Positions 16,527-24,584 of a stretch of DNA of 48,757 nt are shown here, in pieces. Every line of letters starts with the position of its first letter. Within the stretch, counting starts at the first letter, position 1. Source of the DNA: Clostridia bacterium (lineage in GTDB: Bacteria; Bacillota; Clostridia; Christensenellales; Aristaeellaceae); assembly GCA_017448975.1 (NCBI GenBank), contig JAFSKN010000021.1, positions 1 to 48,757 on the forward strand, in the 5' to 3' direction. The position numbers and the translations under genes are program-made. The notes below the pieces were generated by a model, which worked only from the letters and a program-made list of their open reading frames with translations, was not told where the DNA came from and did not search any database.

Positions 16527-18023
16527 TTTGCAGTAGTAGGAATAATCATACCCGAAATCGGATTTTTCTTCTTCGACAGGTACGATCCGCAGGTGCACCA
16601 CCGCGTTTTTGGTCAGCGTCAGGGAAAGGCGCTTGCCGTTTTCCGTATCTTCGGGCATCAGCGTTTTCCTGGCGGGCTGGGCCGCGCCGCGCAGGAAAGC
16701 GAGCTGATCTTCGGTCAAATCCGCCGGTTCGCCCATATCGTGCCAGCATTTCAGGGGATTGCAGCAGGCTTCGTCCACCCGTTCCACCATCGCCACGGCA
16801 CGGCCGGAAAGGGGCAAACACAGGTCGAAGCGCTTTTCTTCATTGTCCAGGTTCCACAGCACCGCGTCAAAGCCGCCGTCCTCTGTTTTCAGGATCAGGG
16901 CGGAATCGTCCCGGTAAGCAGCGTCCCCTTTCAGCCCGGCGAAGAACGCGAAGGTCCATAGGGTGGGCTTGGGGATCAGGCCGTTGGCCATCATACCGAA
17001 GCCCCCGTGGAAGGGGCGGGAGGGAATGCCCTGCTCTTCAAATACGTCGCCAAAGGTCCAGTAGCTGTAGCCCGCCGCCACGTCGCCCAGCTGGGCCAGC
17101 AGCCCGGCGCACAGGGCGGCGTTGTAATTGGTATCGTGAATGGGGCAGAAGGGGTTATAGCTGGTGTTGAATTCGGTGATATACATGGGAAGATGCTTGT
17201 ATTCCGGGTAGGAATCGATGATGTTCCGGGATTCCCGCATTTCGGCCACCAAATCCTCCGGTCTGCTCATGGCATGGTACAGGTAGCGGCCCTTCCGCTC
17301 CGGGCTTTGGCCCATGTAGGCGTGGCGGGTGACGAAATCAACGGGCAAATGTTCATCCCGGCAGAAGGTGAGGAAATCGGCGATCCACTGTTGGCTGCCC
17401 GCGCCGCCGCAGATGGCGGGGCCGCCCACCCGCATGCCGGGCAGCGCTTCCTTCACGGCCTTGACCGTGGCTTTGTACAGCTCCAAATACTTGGCCTTGT
17501 CGGCGTTTTCCCAGAAACCCGGCAAATTGGGCTCGTTCCAGATCTCGCAGGGCCAGGTTTCCACCCGTTCCCGGCCGTAACGCTTCGCCAGATGGGAAAG
17601 GGTGGCCTTGACCAGCGCCGTCCATTCGTTCATATCCTTGGGCGGGGTGGTGTGGCCCTTCCAATAGAAAATGGTCTGCTCCCCGGCAGCCAGCTTTTCC
17701 GGCATGAAGCCCAGTTCCAGGAAGGGTTCCAGGCCATTTTCCAAGTATGCGTCCATCACCCGGTCCAGGTAGGTGAAGCAGTATTCCTTATACAGCAGAT
17801 TGCCCTGGTAATCCCGATGCTCCTGATAAATGCCCATCTGATCGCTGAACAGGCCGTGCCCCCGAATGTGGGAAAAATGGCACAGCTTCTGCAGGTTGCG
17901 CAGCTGATCCTGGTATTCCTTCTGCATGGCCAGGTCCAGCCTGCCGGTTCCCACGCAATAGCTGGTCAGGTTATTGAACTGCGCCTTGTCGCCCGTCCGG
18001 ACGGTGATTTGCTTTTCAATCAT
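16524..18023 (-). CDS. xynB: GH39 beta-xylosidase
   Basis: A 499-residue glycosidase that removes xylose from xylo-oligosaccharides. The catalytic (beta/alpha)8 domain has the acid/base Glu164 in EIWNEPNLPGF and the nucleophile Glu284 in YITEFNTSYNP. HIRGHGLFSDQMGIY near residue 55 is another GH39 hallmark. A small beta-sandwich domain makes up the C-terminal ~150 residues. There is no signal peptide. The start codon overlaps the stop of the upstream MBL gene by 8 bases (ATGATTGA), so translation is coupled. With GH67 it forms a cytosolic pathway for glucuronoxylan oligosaccharides. Confidence 0.95.
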   Translation of the reverse strand: MIEKQITVRTGDKAQFNNLTSYCVGTGRLDLAMQKEYQDQLRNLQKLCHFSHIRGHGLFSDQMGIYQEHRDYQGNLLYKEYCFTYLDRVMDAYLENGLEPFLELGFMPEKLAAGEQTIFYWKGHTTPPKDMNEWTALVKATLSHLAKRYGRERVETWPCEIWNEPNLPGFWENADKAKYLELYKATVKAVKEALPGMRVGGPAICGGAGSQQWIADFLTFCRDEHLPVDFVTRHAYMGQSPERKGRYLYHAMSRPEDLVAEMRESRNIIDSYPEYKHLPMYITEFNTSYNPFCPIHDTNYNAALCAGLLAQLGDVAAGYSYWTFGDVFEEQGIPSRPFHGGFGMMANGLIPKPTLWTFAFFAGLKGDAAYRDDSALILKTEDGGFDAVLWNLDNEEKRFDLCLPLSGRAVAMVERVDEACCNPLKCWHDMGEPADLTEDQLAFLRGAAQPARKTLMPEDTENGKRLSLTLTKNAVVHLRIVPVEEEKSDFGYDYSYYCK

Positions 18024-18831
18024 CGTTTTCCGCCTCTTTTCCTAAATGCTGCGCAAACTTGTCCCGGTCAAACACGAAAACCTGATCCATGGGCAGTTGG
18101 GCCATGGATGTTCTGACGCCCACCCTTGCGCCCTCATCCACGGGCCGGGCGGCTTTCAGGCAGTCATCCGTCAGATATTCCATAAACCGATCCAGCTGTA
18201 CCCGGCTGAACAGCTTAAACTGATGGGAGCACAGCACGTGTCCGAAGGGCAGGGCCAGCAATTGCCGCATGTTTTTTCGGTAATCCTGGACGCAGAGCGC
18301 TTCCGGGAAAAACAGCCAGGTGCAGGGGTTCCAGTCGTCGCCCGTGATCAGCAGCTCCCGTTCCGGCACGTACACCACCGCCGACCCCGGCGTGTGCCCC
18401 GGACAAAGGATGATCCGGGCCGTCAGCCCGCCCAAATCGGCTTCCGATTCATCCATCACTTCCGGCGCGGGCATGCTCGCGGAAAGGAAATCCCCTTCGT
18501 CCACGCTGATGCCCTTGTCCCGTGCGCCGTTCAGCACATGCCGCCGCCAATGGCCGTTGGTATAGGTTTCGTATACCGGAAAATCCGCTTTCGCCAAATA
18601 AACCCGGTCAAACCACCGCGCCCCCAAAGCGTGGTCGTGGTGGCCGTGGGTCAGCATGACGGATAAAGGCTTGTCCGTCAGGGTCCGCACATAGGCGGCC
18701 ACGTCCTCTAAGCCGTAGCCGGTATCGATCAGCAGCGCCTGTTCCTCGCCGCACAGCAGCGTCATGCATACGCCCATGGTATCCTGAATCTGCCAGACGC
18801 CCGGCAGAATCCCGATGCTTTGAAACGCCAT
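18016..18831 (-). CDS. MBL-fold metallo-hydrolase in the xylan operon
   Basis: A 271-residue metallo-beta-lactamase-fold protein. The metal-binding THGHHDHALGA is the HxHxDH motif. LIDTGYG precedes it, CPGHTPGSAVVYV supplies the next histidine and TGDDW the bridging aspartate. The family covers hydrolases of many esters and lactones; no substrate is evident, although a lactonase or esterase role on sugar-derived compounds would fit the operon. The start at 18831 has AGGAGG seven bases upstream. It is the first gene of the operon behind the promoter at 18865-18893. Confidence 0.88.
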   Translation of the reverse strand: MAFQSIGILPGVWQIQDTMGVCMTLLCGEEQALLIDTGYGLEDVAAYVRTLTDKPLSVMLTHGHHDHALGARWFDRVYLAKADFPVYETYTNGHWRRHVLNGARDKGISVDEGDFLSASMPAPEVMDESEADLGGLTARIILCPGHTPGSAVVYVPERELLITGDDWNPCTWLFFPEALCVQDYRKNMRQLLALPFGHVLCSHQFKLFSRVQLDRFMEYLTDDCLKAARPVDEGARVGVRTSMAQLPMDQVFVFDRDKFAQHLGKEAENDD

Positions 18832-18864
18832 GCCCTTGCCTCCTGAGCCTGAAAATACAATCAT

Positions 18865-18893
18865 ATTCTACCACATTTATCCCGCGTACGCAA
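18865..18893 (-). promoter_or_regulatory. Promoter of the MBL-GH39-GH67 operon
   Basis: Minus strand TTGCGT, 17 bases, TAGAAT, 34 bp upstream of the MBL start. The divergent promoter at 18941-18969 is 47 bp away. Confidence 0.7.
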
Positions 18894-18940
18894 GAAGTAC
18901 CCTGTGCGCGTTTCTTTGCGAATTGCGTATGAAGTTCCGG

Positions 18941-18969
18941 TGGACATAAAGCAGGTGTTATGCTATAAT
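18941..18969 (+). promoter_or_regulatory. Promoter of the FIST-GGDEF gene
   Basis: TGGACA, 17 bases, TATAAT, about 60 bp upstream of the ATG at 19032. Confidence 0.75.
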
Positions 18970-19031
18970 GTGATTACACCAAACACAGCCTGTTCATACC
19001 AGCGTCGACCTTGAAGGAATGGGGATTCAAA

Positions 19032-20798
19032 ATGAGACAGATCCTGGTGGAAATCAACCGCAATGCTCCGGCTGCCGATCAGCTGGCGGATATTCAGAAA
19101 GCGTATGGCACAGGGAAATATAAGAATATTCTGTTCCACATTTTCAGCGGAATCGCCGATGAGGAATGGCTCGTTCAGCTTGCCCAAACAATCGAACAAT
19201 GCTTCGGAACAAAGCATATCGTGGGCACCATGTCGGCAGGGGAAATCAAGGACGGCATGATGATCGAGCCGGGCGTGCTGGTCAGCGCAATCCTGTTTGA
19301 GCGCTCGGAAATCTCCATCCTGCGCATTGACGGCGTAAAAGGAAGGGAAATCGAAATCGGCAAACAGCTGAAGGAAGCCCTGGACGCCGTGCCCGACCTG
19401 AAAGCCGCCGAATTGCTGTTTCCGGGCACGGAAACGGACACGGAGCATATGTATGCCGAAATCAGCCGCTGCCGGAAAGAAATTGAAATTTTCGGCGGCT
19501 ATCCCGGCGGGCACAAGCTGAATTCCCCCGAGCATTTCATTTTTGACGGCACCGGGGCCATGTATAATACCATGCTGGTGATCACCTACGCCGGGAAGGA
19601 CCTGCACTTCGATATGGACAAGTCCATCGGCTGGATCTCCCTGGGCATGCCCTTCAAGGTGACCAAGGCGGAGGGAAAGCACCTGATCGAGCTGGACGGC
19701 AAGCCCGCCGCCGAGGCGTACGAAAAGTTTTTGCAGATCGACCGGAAAAAGCACAACAACGCCGAGGAAGCTTTCGAGTTTCCCTTGATGGCGGTGCAAA
19801 ACGGGGAAGAGCGGCTCCGCAGCGTGGTTCACATCGAGGAGGACGGCTCCTTCTGGCTGCACGGCTTCGTCAAGGAGGGCATGAACATCTACCTGACCTA
19901 CGGCGACCCCACCAATATTGTGGGGATCGTGAACGAACGCCTGGAAGCCATGCGCAGGTTCAAGCCCCAGGCCATTTTCCTGTATTCCTGCGTGGTGCGG
20001 AAAACCTTCTGGGAGGACTTCGTGGATATGGAAATGAAGCCCTTCGCCAAGCTGTGCAGCACATGCGGCTTCCATACCTGGGGCGAGATCCTGCGCAACA
20101 GCCGCACCGGCGAACTGGACGAAAACAACATCACCATGCTGTCCATCGGCATGCGGGAAGGGGACGCCCCGGCGGAAGAACTGCCGGAGGTCCGGGTGGA
20201 CGACACCGTGCTGCAAGGCCAGGCGTCCGTTTTAAGACGGCTGACCCGGCTGGTTTCTACCACCATGGAGGAGCTGCAAAAAGCGCATAGCCGCCTGACC
20301 TACCTGGCCGAGCACGACGCCCTGACCGGCATCTACAACCGGGGCAAAATGGAGCATCTGATCGAAAATGCATTAAGGAAGGGCGGCACGTCCTCCCTGG
20401 TCATGATCGACCTGGATTTCTTTAAGCACGTCAACGATACCCACGGCCACGACGTGGGCGACAGCGTACTCTGCGAGCTGACCGGCATTTTTCAGAGCGC
20501 CGTTCAGGGCTACACTGGCGCGCAGATCGGCCGCTGGGGCGGCGAGGAATTTTTTATCCTGCTGCCCGAGGTGGACGAACAAAAGGCCGAAGCCTTCGCG
20601 GAAACCCTGCGCCGCACCGTGGACGCGCACGTATTCCCCACCGTGGGACATTTGACCATCAGCCAGGGCGTGATCACCGTCCACAATTATCAGGAACGGA
20701 AGCGCGTTTACATCCAGGTGGACGACGCGCTGTACAAGGCCAAGGAGGCCGGACGCAATCGCGTGGAACAGGCCCCGTCGCTTTTTGAGGGAGAGTAA
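19032..20798 (+). CDS. FIST sensor domain-diguanylate cyclase
   Basis: A 588-residue soluble signalling protein. Residues 1 to ~200 resemble the FIST N domain (KHIVGTMSAGEI) and ~210-385 the FIST C domain (LYSCVVRKTFW). FIST domains are thought to bind small ligands. A short coiled coil (VSTTMEELQKAHSRLTYL) leads into a GGDEF domain starting at EHDALTGIYNRGKME, with VMIDLDFFKHVNDTHGHDVGD and the active-site loop GRWGGEEFF. The I-site RxxD is not obvious. It should make cyclic di-GMP in response to the FIST ligand. There are no membrane segments. I chose the ATG at 19032 (GGGG seven bases before it) over a TTG at 19011. Confidence 0.93.
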   Translation: MRQILVEINRNAPAADQLADIQKAYGTGKYKNILFHIFSGIADEEWLVQLAQTIEQCFGTKHIVGTMSAGEIKDGMMIEPGVLVSAILFERSEISILRIDGVKGREIEIGKQLKEALDAVPDLKAAELLFPGTETDTEHMYAEISRCRKEIEIFGGYPGGHKLNSPEHFIFDGTGAMYNTMLVITYAGKDLHFDMDKSIGWISLGMPFKVTKAEGKHLIELDGKPAAEAYEKFLQIDRKKHNNAEEAFEFPLMAVQNGEERLRSVVHIEEDGSFWLHGFVKEGMNIYLTYGDPTNIVGIVNERLEAMRRFKPQAIFLYSCVVRKTFWEDFVDMEMKPFAKLCSTCGFHTWGEILRNSRTGELDENNITMLSIGMREGDAPAEELPEVRVDDTVLQGQASVLRRLTRLVSTTMEELQKAHSRLTYLAEHDALTGIYNRGKMEHLIENALRKGGTSSLVMIDLDFFKHVNDTHGHDVGDSVLCELTGIFQSAVQGYTGAQIGRWGGEEFFILLPEVDEQKAEAFAETLRRTVDAHVFPTVGHLTISQGVITVHNYQERKRVYIQVDDALYKAKEAGRNRVEQAPSLFEGE

Positions 20799-20813
20799 AG
20801 GAAACGCAGATAC

Positions 20814-20849
20814 AAAAAGCTGCCGCGCAAACGCACGGCAGCATTTTTG
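20814..20849. terminator. Bidirectional terminator between the cyclase gene and rplL
   Basis: GCTGCCGCGC / GCACGGCAGC stem with a 4-base loop, flanked by AAAAA on one side and TTTTT on the other, so it serves both convergent genes. Confidence 0.85.
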
Positions 20850-20862
20850 TCAAGGAAATGAA

Positions 20863-21231
20863 TTACTTCACTTCGACCTTGGCGCCGACTTCGGCGAACT
20901 GAGCCTTCACCTTTTCGGCTTCTTCCTTGGAAACGCCTTCCTTCAGAGCCTTGGGCAGGCTTTCCACGAAATCCTTGGCTTCCTTCAGGCCCAGGCCAGA
21001 AACGACTTCGCGCACAGCCTTGATGACCTTGATCTTTTCGGAGCCGGCATCCACCAGGATGGCGTCGAATTCGGTCTGCTCTTCAGCGGGGGCAGCAGCA
21101 GCAGCGGGAGCACCGCCGGCAACGGCGATAGCGCCGGTCACGCCGAATTTTTCCTTCAGCGCGTCAACCAGTTCGTTGACTTCCATGAGAGACATTTTCT
21201 CAATGGCTTCGATGATTTCGGTAACGGACAT
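20863..21231 (-). CDS. rplL: Ribosomal protein L7/L12
   Basis: A 122-residue stalk protein of the 50S subunit that recruits translation GTPases. It has the N-terminal dimerisation helix ([20 protein letters not shown]), an Ala/Gly/Pro hinge ([14 protein letters not shown]) and the conserved C-terminal domain ([20 protein letters not shown]). The ATG at 21231 has GGAGG eight bases upstream; an in-frame ATG 15 bp further up has none. It follows rplJ by 68 bp, the standard order. Confidence 0.98.
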   Translation of the reverse strand: MSVTEIIEAIEKMSLMEVNELVDALKEKFGVTGAIAVAGGAPAAAAAPAEEQTEFDAILVDAGSEKIKVIKAVREVVSGLGLKEAKDFVESLPKALKEGVSKEEAEKVKAQFAEVGAKVEVK

Positions 21232-21299
21232 TTTATTTTCCTCCATTTTTATGCGGTCGTTTGAGTGTTTTTTACGCGGCGTTCAGGCCGCATTGCGTT

Positions 21300-21800
21300 T
21301 TAGGCGGCCTGCTTCTTTTCGGCGATTTCGCCCAGAACAGCCACCAAAGAAGACATGGGGCTCATCAGGCAGCCAACCAGGGTCGCCATGAGTTCGTCCT
21401 TGCCGGGCATCTTGGACAGCTTGATCATGGTCTTTTCGTCCGCAGCCTTGTTTTCAAAGATACCGCCGGTGATCTTGAGGGATTCCAGCTTGTTCTTTTC
21501 GATGAACTGGGCCACAGCTTTGGGGCCGGACACAGGATCCTTCTTGCTGAAAACGAACGCGTTGGGGCCGTTCAGCAGATCGTCCATGCCGCTGACGCCA
21601 ACCTGTTCCAGGGCCAGCTTCACCAGCCGGTTCTTGAACACGCAGTAATCCACGTCGCTTTCACGGCACTGGCGGCGCAGGTTGGTGTCCTGTTCCACGG
21701 TGAGGCCGGAGTAGGCAACGATGGTCACGGATTCGGCGTTTTTCAGCTTTTCCACGATCTGGGCTACCTTTTCCACCTTCATGTCGCGATTCTTGCTCAT
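21300..21800 (-). CDS. rplJ: Ribosomal protein L10
   Basis: A 166-residue protein that anchors the L7/L12 stalk to 23S rRNA and, bound to L7/L12, represses its own mRNA. The N-terminus MSKNRDMKVEKVAQIVEKL, SVTIVAYSGLTVEQDTNLR and the later KNRLVKLALEQ match the family. The C-terminal helix binds L12 dimers. The start at 21800 has GAGGAGGTG upstream. The in-frame extension further upstream is the leader RNA, not protein. Confidence 0.98.
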   Translation of the reverse strand: MSKNRDMKVEKVAQIVEKLKNAESVTIVAYSGLTVEQDTNLRRQCRESDVDYCVFKNRLVKLALEQVGVSGMDDLLNGPNAFVFSKKDPVSGPKAVAQFIEKNKLESLKITGGIFENKAADEKTMIKLSKMPGKDELMATLVGCLMSPMSSLVAVLGEIAEKKQAA

Positions 21801-21965
21801 TTTTCTGTTACACCTCCTCAATGGCTCGGAATAAAAGAAAACCCTTGCGCCAACGCAAGGGAGAGCATACAAAATACTTTCCGTTGCGCCTCGGCTGGCG
21901 GGACAAAGTCCTTTTACACGCTTTCGCGCACCGGCTGTCTCTGGCACAGGCTCTTTTAAAGCCAG
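21801..21965 (-). ncRNA. L10 leader (autoregulatory RNA)
   Basis: The 5' untranslated region between the promoter and rplJ. It contains AGAGACAGCCGGTG and, after a variable arm, CCCGCCAGCCGAGGCGCAACGG, which match the conserved blocks of the Firmicutes L10 leader that binds the L10-L12 complex. An intrinsic terminator follows inside the same leader. Confidence 0.75.
21828..21861 (-). terminator. Attenuator between the L10 leader and rplJ
   Basis: Minus strand: CCCTTGCG, 4-base loop, CGCAAGGG, then TTTTCTTTTAT. It lies 28 bp before the rplJ start and would let L10-L12 binding control readthrough. Confidence 0.75.
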
Positions 21966-21970
21966 AAAAT

Positions 21971-21999
21971 ATAATACCACAATCCGCCCTTCCTGTCAA
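21971..21999 (-). promoter_or_regulatory. Promoter of rplJ-rplL
   Basis: Minus strand TTGACA, 17 bases, TATTAT. Confidence 0.85.
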
Positions 22000-22021
22000 C
22001 ACCCGATTTTGAAAAATTTGC

Positions 22022-22050
22022 TTGACTTCCGGCTGAACCGCCGTTATAAT
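22022..22050 (+). promoter_or_regulatory. Promoter of tRNA-Leu(UAA)
   Basis: TTGACT, 17 bases, TATAAT, ten bases before the mature tRNA. Confidence 0.85.
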
Positions 22051-22060
22051 AGGTATCGTC

Positions 22061-22146
22061 GCGAGTGTGTTGGAATAGGCAGACAACCGAGACTTAAAAT
22101 CTTGTGCCCTCTGGGCGTGCGGGTTCGACCCCCGCCACTCGCACCA
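22061..22146 (+). tRNA. tRNA-Leu (anticodon UAA)
   Basis: 86 nt with an encoded CCA end. Acceptor stem GCGAGTG / CACTCGC, anticodon loop CTTAAAA, and the long variable arm (GTGCCCTCTGGGCGT) of class II tRNAs. Confidence 0.96.
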
Positions 22147-22148
22147 CA

Positions 22149-22176
22149 AAAGGCCGCTGAAAGGCGGCTTTTTTGT
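22149..22176 (+). terminator. Terminator after tRNA-Leu(UAA)
   Basis: GCCGC, short loop, GCGGC, followed by TTTTTT. Confidence 0.8.
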
Positions 22177-22187
22177 TGAAAAAATTG

Positions 22188-22216
22188 TTGACATACAAGG
22201 GTTTCTGTGATAAAAT
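22188..22216 (+). promoter_or_regulatory. Promoter of rplU-prp-rpmA
   Basis: TTGACA, 17 bases, TAAAAT. Confidence 0.8.
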
Positions 22217-22222
22217 TCATCG

Positions 22223-22333
22223 GTAAGCCGCTCGGGAGGGGCTATTAAATGCGCTTTAGCGCTGCCCCATGGCGAAAGCGCCACCCTTTCCCTCCGTGGA
22301 AGCCCGGCGAGTAATAAAAGGAGGTGCTGCTGA
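22223..22333 (+). ncRNA. L21 leader-like 5' UTR
   Basis: A GC-rich structured leader before rplU with GCCGCTCGGGAGGGGCT near the 5' end, a GCGCTTTAGCGC hairpin, GGCGAAAGCGCC and a closing GAAGCCCGGCGAG. Its position and general look fit the Firmicutes ribosomal L21 leader. I cannot confirm the consensus by eye. Confidence 0.55.
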
Positions 22334-22639
22334 ATGTACGCGATTATTGCGACTGGCGGCAAACAGTACCGTGTGTCCGAGGGTGACACCATCTACATCG
22401 AAAAGCTCGAAAACGAAGTGGGCGACATCGTTTCCTTCCCCGTCCTGATGCTCTCCGGCGAAACCATCGAAGTGGGTTCTCCCTTCGTCACCGGCGCCAG
22501 CGTCACCGGCAAGATCGTTCGTCACGGCAAGGGCGAAAAGATCAGGATCCTCAAGTACAAGAGCAAGAAGAACTACCGCCGCAAGGCTGGCCACCGTCAG
22601 CCCTTCACCCAGGTGGAAATCACCGGTATCAACGCCTGA
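22334..22639 (+). CDS. rplU: Ribosomal protein L21
   Basis: A 101-residue 50S protein. [19 protein letters not shown] is the family N-terminus, and [19 protein letters not shown]-like sequence near the C-terminus is the rRNA-binding region. AAAGGAGGTG precedes the start. First gene of the conserved rplU-prp-rpmA cluster. Confidence 0.98.
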   Translation: MYAIIATGGKQYRVSEGDTIYIEKLENEVGDIVSFPVLMLSGETIEVGSPFVTGASVTGKIVRHGKGEKIRILKYKSKKNYRRKAGHRQPFTQVEITGINA

Positions 22640-22643
22640 TTTC

Positions 22644-22988
22644 ATGATCCGCGTCACGCTGCATCGCAAAGGCGATCTGATCACGGGGTTTGAGTGCAGG
22701 GGCCACGCAGGGTATGCCGAAGCGGGCAGCGACATCGTGTGCGCCGCCGTTTCCATCCTCACCACCACCTGCGCAAACGCCTTGGAATCCGTGGCGGGGC
22801 TTACGCCGAAGGTGAAAGCGGCCCCCGGAAAAATGATCCTCGCCCTGCCGGAAGGCGGCGGCCACGACGCCCAGGTGATCCTGAAAACCATGCGCCAGGG
22901 TCTTAGCGACCTTCAGGACGCTTATCCTGACTATCTTCTTCTCAAAGAAAACGAAGCATTGGAGGAAACAAATCATGTTGAAGCTTAA
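22644..22988 (+). CDS. prp: Ribosomal-processing cysteine protease Prp
   Basis: A 114-residue protease that removes the N-terminal extension of L27. The catalytic pair is His21 ([11 protein letters not shown]) and Cys33 ([10 protein letters not shown]), at the spacing known for the Staphylococcus enzyme. It lies 4 bp after the rplU stop without its own strong ribosome site, and its 3' end overlaps rpmA by 14 bases, so translation of all three is coupled. Its substrate is encoded immediately downstream and carries the expected cleavage motif. Confidence 0.95.
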   Translation: MIRVTLHRKGDLITGFECRGHAGYAEAGSDIVCAAVSILTTTCANALESVAGLTPKVKAAPGKMILALPEGGGHDAQVILKTMRQGLSDLQDAYPDYLLLKENEALEETNHVEA

Positions 22989-23274
22989 TCTTCAGCTTTT
23001 CGCCCATAAAAAAGGTATGGGTTCCACCCGGAACGGCCGTGACAGCGAAAGCAAGCGCCTTGGGCCCAAGCGCGCCGACGGTCAGTTCGTACTGGCTGGC
23101 AACATCCTGGTTCGTCAGCGCGGCACCAAGATCCTGCCCGGCCTGAACGTGGGCATCGGCAAGGACGACACCCTGTTCGCCAAGGCGGACGGCGTGATGA
23201 AGTTTGAACGCAAGGGCAAGTTCAAGAAACAGGTCAGCGTTCATCCCGTTGCCGCTGAAACCCCGGTACAGTAA
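22975..23274 (+). CDS. rpmA: Ribosomal protein L27 with cleavable N-terminus
   Basis: A 99-residue 50S protein reaching the peptidyl-transferase centre. The precursor begins [14 protein letters not shown]; Prp is known to cut such sequences after the Phe, exposing AHKKGxGST. The rest ([34 protein letters not shown]) is standard L27. The start lies inside prp. Terminated by the hairpin at 23287-23326. Confidence 0.98.
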   Translation: MLKLNLQLFAHKKGMGSTRNGRDSESKRLGPKRADGQFVLAGNILVRQRGTKILPGLNVGIGKDDTLFAKADGVMKFERKGKFKKQVSVHPVAAETPVQ

Positions 23275-23286
23275 CAAAGGGTAAGA

Positions 23287-23326
23287 AAAGGGCCGCTTCG
23301 CCGCAAAACGCGAAGGGGCCTTTTTC
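23287..23326 (+). terminator. Terminator of the rplU operon
   Basis: GGCCGCTTCGC, 8-base loop, GCGAAGGGGCC with one mismatch, then TTTTT. Confidence 0.85.
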
Positions 23327-23376
23327 TATACTTTGGATTGTCATTGTTCAATCGAACCAGAAAAAGGGATAAGAAC

Positions 23377-23483
23377 AGAGTTGAGAGCGGAGAGTTGAGA
23401 TTTGGTTTTGTCCAATACATTCATTGGACGGAATATATGAACTTTCTATATCTCAACTCTCAACTCTTCACTCTCCACTCTCT
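23377..23483. repeat. Intergenic inverted repeat built of GAGAGTTGA units
   Basis: The left arm AGAGTTGAGAGCGGAGAG.. (23377-23401) and right arm ATCTCAACTCTCAACTC.. (23450-23483) pair, and the centre carries a second perfect stem (GTCCAAT / ATTGGAC, 6-base loop). It has no coding capacity and lies between the rplU operon terminator and the GNAT gene. Confidence 0.55.
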
Positions 23484-23524
23484 CCGGCACCTTGATTCAA
23501 TCTTTTTTGAAGGGGTAATAACTT

Positions 23525-24583
23525 ATGTCTGAACCCTCTCTGCTTTCCCTGGAAACGGAACGCCTGCGCCTGCGGCCCTTCACGGAAGCGGATCGGCCCC
23601 TGATCCTGCGCATCGCCTCCGACCCGGACACCACCAAATATCTGTTCTTCTGGGGCCGCATCGGGTCCACGCCGGAATCGGACGCCCGGCGCTATTTGGA
23701 ATACGCCCTGGGCAGATGGCGGGAAACGCCCATCCGCGCCTGGGAGTACTGCGTCACCTTGAAGGAAACCGGGGAAGCCATCGGCCAGGGCAGCGTGGAA
23801 TGGTGGCAGGATTTCCCCGGTGCGGCGGAAATCGGCTGGATCCTGCTGCCGGAACACCGGGGGAAAGGGTATGCCACCGAAATGGGCAGGGAGCTGATGC
23901 GCGCGGCCTTTGAGGCGCTGGGCGCGAAAAGTGTCATTTCCCACTGCGACGACCGGAACGCGGCGTCCTATCATGTGATGGAGCGCCTCGGCATGAAACT
24001 GGACGGCGTCGAAAAGGGCGCGCGCCCGGCCAAAAACGTGGGGGAAACCAACGGCGACGAACGCACCTATGCCCTGTCCAGAGAGGAATGGCAGCTGCAA
24101 AAGGCCTGGGCGGAATACCATACCTATGCCTGCCATTTTGAGGATTTCGCCGCCCTGCCGCCCCTGACCGACGGGCGCGTTTCCCTGCGGGTGGAGAAAC
24201 TGTCGCCCGCCGATCCCGTGAAGCGCTACGTGCCTGCTTACCAGTTTCAGATCGTGGTGAACGGCCAGCCCGTGGGCCACGTCAGCCTGCGCATCGGCTA
24301 TCCGGATTCCCTGCTCTACGGCGGCCAAATCGGGTATGGCGTGGACGCGCCTTACCGGAGCCAGGGTTACGCCGGGGCCGCCTGCCGCCTGCTGTTCCCC
24401 GTCATGCGGGCCCACGGCATGCGCACCGCACTCATTACCAACGAAACGGGAAACGCTTCTTCCCGCCGGGTCTGTGAAAAGCTCGGCGCGCGCTTCCTGT
24501 GCCGCATCGACGTGCCCAAGGACAACGAAATGTATTCCAAGGGCTCCCGATGGGTGAACGTTTTCGCACTGGACGCAGATTGA
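23525..24583 (+). CDS. Tandem GNAT N-acetyltransferase
   Basis: A 352-residue protein with two GNAT folds. Domain 1 (about residues 5-180) begins ETERLRLRPFTEADRPLILR and has the acetyl-CoA loop ILLPEHRGKGYATEMGREL and NAASYHVMERLGM, as in RimJ/RimL-type enzymes. Domain 2 (about 215-350) has YGVDAPYRSQGYAGAACRLL and NASSRRVCEKLGARF. Duplicated GNATs modify amino groups on small molecules or protein N-termini; the substrate is unknown. GAAGGGG precedes the ATG. It is flanked by repeat elements on both sides and looks monocistronic. Confidence 0.88.
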   Translation: MSEPSLLSLETERLRLRPFTEADRPLILRIASDPDTTKYLFFWGRIGSTPESDARRYLEYALGRWRETPIRAWEYCVTLKETGEAIGQGSVEWWQDFPGAAEIGWILLPEHRGKGYATEMGRELMRAAFEALGAKSVISHCDDRNAASYHVMERLGMKLDGVEKGARPAKNVGETNGDERTYALSREEWQLQKAWAEYHTYACHFEDFAALPPLTDGRVSLRVEKLSPADPVKRYVPAYQFQIVVNGQPVGHVSLRIGYPDSLLYGGQIGYGVDAPYRSQGYAGAACRLLFPVMRAHGMRTALITNETGNASSRRVCEKLGARFLCRIDVPKDNEMYSKGSRWVNVFALDAD

Positions 24584-24584
24584 C

